From: Microbacteriaceae bacterium
GTDB lineage: Bacteria > Actinomycetota > Actinomycetes > Actinomycetales > Microbacteriaceae
Assembly (NCBI GenBank): GCA_003454135.1
Contig: DMKW01000207.1
Location: 2,014-9,018, forward strand
Direction of reading: 5' to 3'
Length of the DNA: 7,005 bases
Each line of letters begins with the position of its first letter. Position 1 is the first letter of the stretch. The translations under genes and the position numbers were made by a program. Below are positions 4,327 through 7,005 of the stretch, in pieces. Below the pieces are notes generated by a model. That model saw only the letters and a program-made list of their open reading frames with translations, had not been told where the DNA came from and searched no databases.

Positions 4327-7005
4327 ATGTTCTTGCTCGATGGCACGGTCGTCACGAGCGCGAGCGACCTCACTGCGGCATCCACGTGCGAGTTCGCCTT
4401 CGTGCGCGCCCTCGACGTGCGACTGGGCCGCATCGAAGCAATCGAGGTCGAGCCGGACGCGATGCTCGCGCGGACGTCGGTGCTCGGCGACGCGCACGAG
4501 CTACGGGTGCTCGAGGAATATCGCGCCCGGTTCGACGGGGAAGTCGTCGAAATCGAGCGGCCAGACCTGCGCGATCCGGACGCGCTCGAGAGCGCCGTGG
4601 CGAAGACCGGTGATGCGTTTGCAAGCGGTGCCGCCGTCGTATTCCAGGCGACCTTCTTCGACGGTGGTTTCGTCGGCTTTGCGGACTTCATCGTGCGCAC
4701 GGAGGATGACCGATACCAGGTGCAAGACACCAAGCTCGCCCGGCACGCGAAAGTGACCGCGCTGCTGCAACTCGCGGCATACGCCGAGCAACTCGAGCGC
4801 ATCGGCGTGCCGGTGGCCGACACGGTGCAACTGCTGCTCGGCGACGGGAGCGTAAGCGAGCACCGATTGGACGACATCCTGCCGGTGTACCGCACGCGGC
4901 GCACTCTTCTCGGCCGGCTGATCGAAGAACGTCTCGCCGACATCGCGGCGGTGCCGTGGGGCGACCCACGCTACGCGGCCTGCGGACGCTGCGACGTCTG
5001 TGAGGCGGAAGTGCAATTGCACCGGGACGTGCTCCTCGTCGCCGGGCTCCGAGTGGGCCAGCGGGCGAAGCTGCGCGCCGCAGGCGTGAGGACGATCGAG
5101 CAACTCGTGGCGCACGCCGGCTCCATCGACGGCATCTCGGATGCCACGCTCGGTGCCCTGAGGCAACAGGGGTCGCTGCAACTGCGTCCGGGCAGCGCCG
5201 GCGCACCAGCCTGGACGGTGATCAACCCGCTCGCCCTCGCCGCGCTCCCGACACCAGACGACGGCGACATCTTCTTCGACTTCGAGGGGGACCCGCTCTA
5301 CCAAGACGGATCGCTCTGGGGCCTCGACTACCTGTTCGGCCTTGTCGAGCCCGACACGACCTTCCGCGCATTCTGGGCGCACGACCTCGGGCAGGAGCGC
5401 CAGGCGCTCGTCGACTTCCTCGACTATGTGACCGAGCGGCGAACGGCGCATCCCGGCATGCATATCTACCACTACGCCGCCTATGAACGCACCCACCTGC
5501 TCTCGCTCGCGGCGCGCCACGGCGTTGGAGAGGAGGCTGTGGACGACCTGCTGCGCAACAACGTGCTCGTCGACCTCTACCCGGTCGTGAAGCAGGGGCT
5601 GCGGGTCGGCAGTCGCAGCTACTCGCTCAAGAAGCTCGAGCCGCTGTACATGGGTTCGCAAGCACGGGAAGGCGTCGACAACGCGGCCGACTCGATCGCC
5701 GAGTACGTGCACTACCAGGAGCTGCGGGATGCGGGGGAGCCGGATGCCGCGGCCGCGGTTCTCGCCGACATCACCCGCTACAACACCTACGACTGCGTCT
5801 CCACGCTGCGGCTGCGGGACTGGCTGCTCGAGCGCGCCGCCGAGAACGCCGTGCCGCTCGCGACGCCGCACGACCTCGAGCTGGACGTGCCCGCCCGCGA
5901 ACCCGACCCGGTGTACCTCGAACTCGTGGAACTGCTGGCCACCACGTCGCCGGCCGACCGCACGACCGACCAGACCGCGCTCGCACTCGTCTCAGCCGCC
6001 ATCGACTACCACCGCCGCGAGCTCAAGAGCTTCTGGTGGGACCACTTCAACCGCCTCGCTACCCCGGTCGAGGACTGGGCGGACACGCGTGACGTGTTCG
6101 TCGTCTCGGGCGCCACGGTCGATCGCGACTGGTATCGCGAGGGCAGGCAGCGCTCGGACCGCCGCGCGCTAAGGGTATTCGGCACCCTCGCACCGGGCAG
6201 CTCGATCGATATCGGAAGCAGGCCATTCCTGCTTTACGACGCACCCTATCCGCCGATCAAGCGCAGCTCGGCGCCCGGGTCGCGCTCGGCCCACAACCGC
6301 GCCATCATCCTCGACAACCTCGGCGACAGCGGCTTCCTCATCGAGGAGCGGCTCGAACGCGGTGCCCCGCGCTACGTCGAATTGCCGGTCGCCCTCACGC
6401 CGGCGACGCCTCCGGATCCCGGATCCCAGGTGGGCGCCATCTCCGAGTGGGGTCGCGAACTCCTCGACGCCCTGCCGCAAATGCTTCCGGATGCCGCTCT
6501 CGACATCCTCAGACGTGTTGCGCCGCGGGGTGCCGGTCTCGCACCGGTCGCGGGCCGTAACACGGCCGCCGCCATCAGGGATACGCTCCTCGGCCTCGAC
6601 CGGTCGTACGTTGCCGTGCAGGGGCCGCCCGGAACCGGTAAGACGTTCACCGGGTCGCACGTGATCGCGGACCTCGTGCGGAACCACGGCTGGCGGATCG
6701 GCGTGGTCGCACAGTCGCACGCATCGGTGCAGAACATGCTCACAGGGATCGTCATGGCGGGTCTCGACCCCGACCTCGTCGGAAAGAAACCAAAGGGCGG
6801 CGATGAGGACGTCGAGGTGCCGTGGACAGGTCCGACCGACGGCACGACAGCCGGTTTCGGCCAGCACGCGCGCGGTTTCGTTCTTGGCGGCACGGCCTGG
6901 ACGTTCAGCAACGCGGGCTCCGTGCCGCGAGGCTCGCTCGACCTGCTCGTGGTCGACGAGGCCGGGCAGTATTCGCTCGCGAGCACGATCGCCGCCGCGG
7001 TCTCC
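4327..7005 (+). CDS. TM0106-family RecB-like nuclease fused to DEDD exonuclease and SF1 helicase, 3' end off window
   Basis: This is a cytoplasmic nucleic-acid-processing enzyme; 893 residues are visible and the frame is open at the edge. Domain 1 (about 1-215) is a PD-(D/E)xK RecB-like nuclease with Asp120 in GFADF and Asp134-Thr-Lys136 as metal and catalytic residues. Cys21 and Cys219, Cys222, Cys225 (CGRCDVC) could hold an iron-sulfur cluster, as in AddB and Cas4. A helix-hairpin-helix-like stretch follows at about 233-260. Domain 2 (about 312-500) is an RNase H-like DEDD exonuclease, with DFEGD at 318-322, HYAAYE at 382-387, Asp416 in VDLYP and Asp489 in YNTYD. Domain 3 is a superfamily 1 (Dna2/Upf1-like) helicase, with Walker A GPPGTGKT at 766-773 and Walker B DEAGQ at 877-881. 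Helicase motifs III-VI lie beyond the window; relatives are around 1150 residues. The family's biological role is unsettled, with DNA repair and defence both plausible. It follows the duplicated ribosome binding site and probably has its own promoter. Confidence 0.92.
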   Translation, partial: MFLLDGTVVTSASDLTAASTCEFAFVRALDVRLGRIEAIEVEPDAMLARTSVLGDAHELRVLEEYRARFDGEVVEIERPDLRDPDALESAVAKTGDAFASGAAVVFQATFFDGGFVGFADFIVRTEDDRYQVQDTKLARHAKVTALLQLAAYAEQLERIGVPVADTVQLLLGDGSVSEHRLDDILPVYRTRRTLLGRLIEERLADIAAVPWGDPRYAACGRCDVCEAEVQLHRDVLLVAGLRVGQRAKLRAAGVRTIEQLVAHAGSIDGISDATLGALRQQGSLQLRPGSAGAPAWTVINPLALAALPTPDDGDIFFDFEGDPLYQDGSLWGLDYLFGLVEPDTTFRAFWAHDLGQERQALVDFLDYVTERRTAHPGMHIYHYAAYERTHLLSLAARHGVGEEAVDDLLRNNVLVDLYPVVKQGLRVGSRSYSLKKLEPLYMGSQAREGVDNAADSIAEYVHYQELRDAGEPDAAAAVLADITRYNTYDCVSTLRLRDWLLERAAENAVPLATPHDLELDVPAREPDPVYLELVELLATTSPADRTTDQTALALVSAAIDYHRRELKSFWWDHFNRLATPVEDWADTRDVFVVSGATVDRDWYREGRQRSDRRALRVFGTLAPGSSIDIGSRPFLLYDAPYPPIKRSSAPGSRSAHNRAIILDNLGDSGFLIEERLERGAPRYVELPVALTPATPPDPGSQVGAISEWGRELLDALPQMLPDAALDILRRVAPRGAGLAPVAGRNTAAAIRDTLLGLDRSYVAVQGPPGTGKTFTGSHVIADLVRNHGWRIGVVAQSHASVQNMLTGIVMAGLDPDLVGKKPKGGDEDVEVPWTGPTDGTTAGFGQHARGFVLGGTAWTFSNAGSVPRGSLDLLVVDEAGQYSLASTIAAAVS

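Noticed and set aside
3415..4497. A 360-codon minus-strand open frame crossing the reductase end, the intergenic gap and the start of the nuclease
   Set aside because: It overlaps two firmly identified plus-strand genes, has an Arg-rich low-complexity product and no ribosome binding site that I could see.
5747..5758. A perfect 12-base palindrome, CCGCGGCCGCGG
   Set aside because: It falls within an alanine run of the nuclease-helicase and is explained by GC-rich alanine codons.
4501..5871. A 456-codon open frame on the minus strand within the nuclease-helicase gene
   Set aside because: The plus strand encodes clear nuclease and exonuclease motifs throughout. The antisense product shows no domain and the composition of a mirror of the sense codons.
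6414..6428. A short direct repeat GGATCCC GGATCCC
   Set aside because: It is inside coding sequence for a Pro/Asp/Gly linker and too short to mean anything alone.
6169..6867. A 232-codon minus-strand open frame opposite the helicase Walker A region
   Set aside because: It is a shadow of the helicase frame, which contains GPPGTGKT at the expected place.

Overview
The window looks like chromosomal DNA from a high-GC actinobacterium, probably of the family Microbacteriaceae. This is judged from the strong G/C third-position bias, the DUF1918 protein (a family essentially confined to Actinomycetota) and the style of the penicillin-binding protein and nuclease-helicase. No phage, transposon, CRISPR, tRNA or rRNA signal was found.

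Layout. Positions 1-2129 (minus strand) carry most of a class A penicillin-binding protein that builds peptidoglycan outside the membrane; its C-terminus lies beyond the left edge. Upstream of it on the same strand, at 2233-2751, is a short predicted phosphoribosyltransferase that seems to lack most of its family's middle segment. A 100-base divergent gap (2752-2851) separates it from three plus-strand genes. These are a 63-residue DUF1918 protein (2852-3043) with a near-perfect Shine-Dalgarno sequence, an aldo/keto reductase of the E. coli Gpr/YghZ type (3082-4107), and, after a 219-base gap, a large TM0106-type nuclease-helicase (4327 to beyond 7005).

The gap at 4108-4326 holds several inverted repeats just after the reductase, one of them a terminator-like hairpin. 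Just before the nuclease-helicase there is an exact 13-base tandem duplication that doubles its ribosome binding site.

The genes do not form one obvious pathway. The penicillin-binding protein serves cell-wall synthesis and the reductase detoxifies or reduces small aldehydes. The nuclease-helicase is a DNA-processing enzyme with three domains in a row: a RecB-like nuclease with a probable iron-sulfur cluster, a DEDD-type exonuclease and a superfamily 1 helicase. It is the most intriguing gene here, but it belongs to a known, widespread and poorly characterised family. I see no clear evidence of a wholly new system. The points most worth checking are the shortened phosphoribosyltransferase, the duplicated ribosome binding site, and the cysteine spacing and role of the nuclease-helicase.
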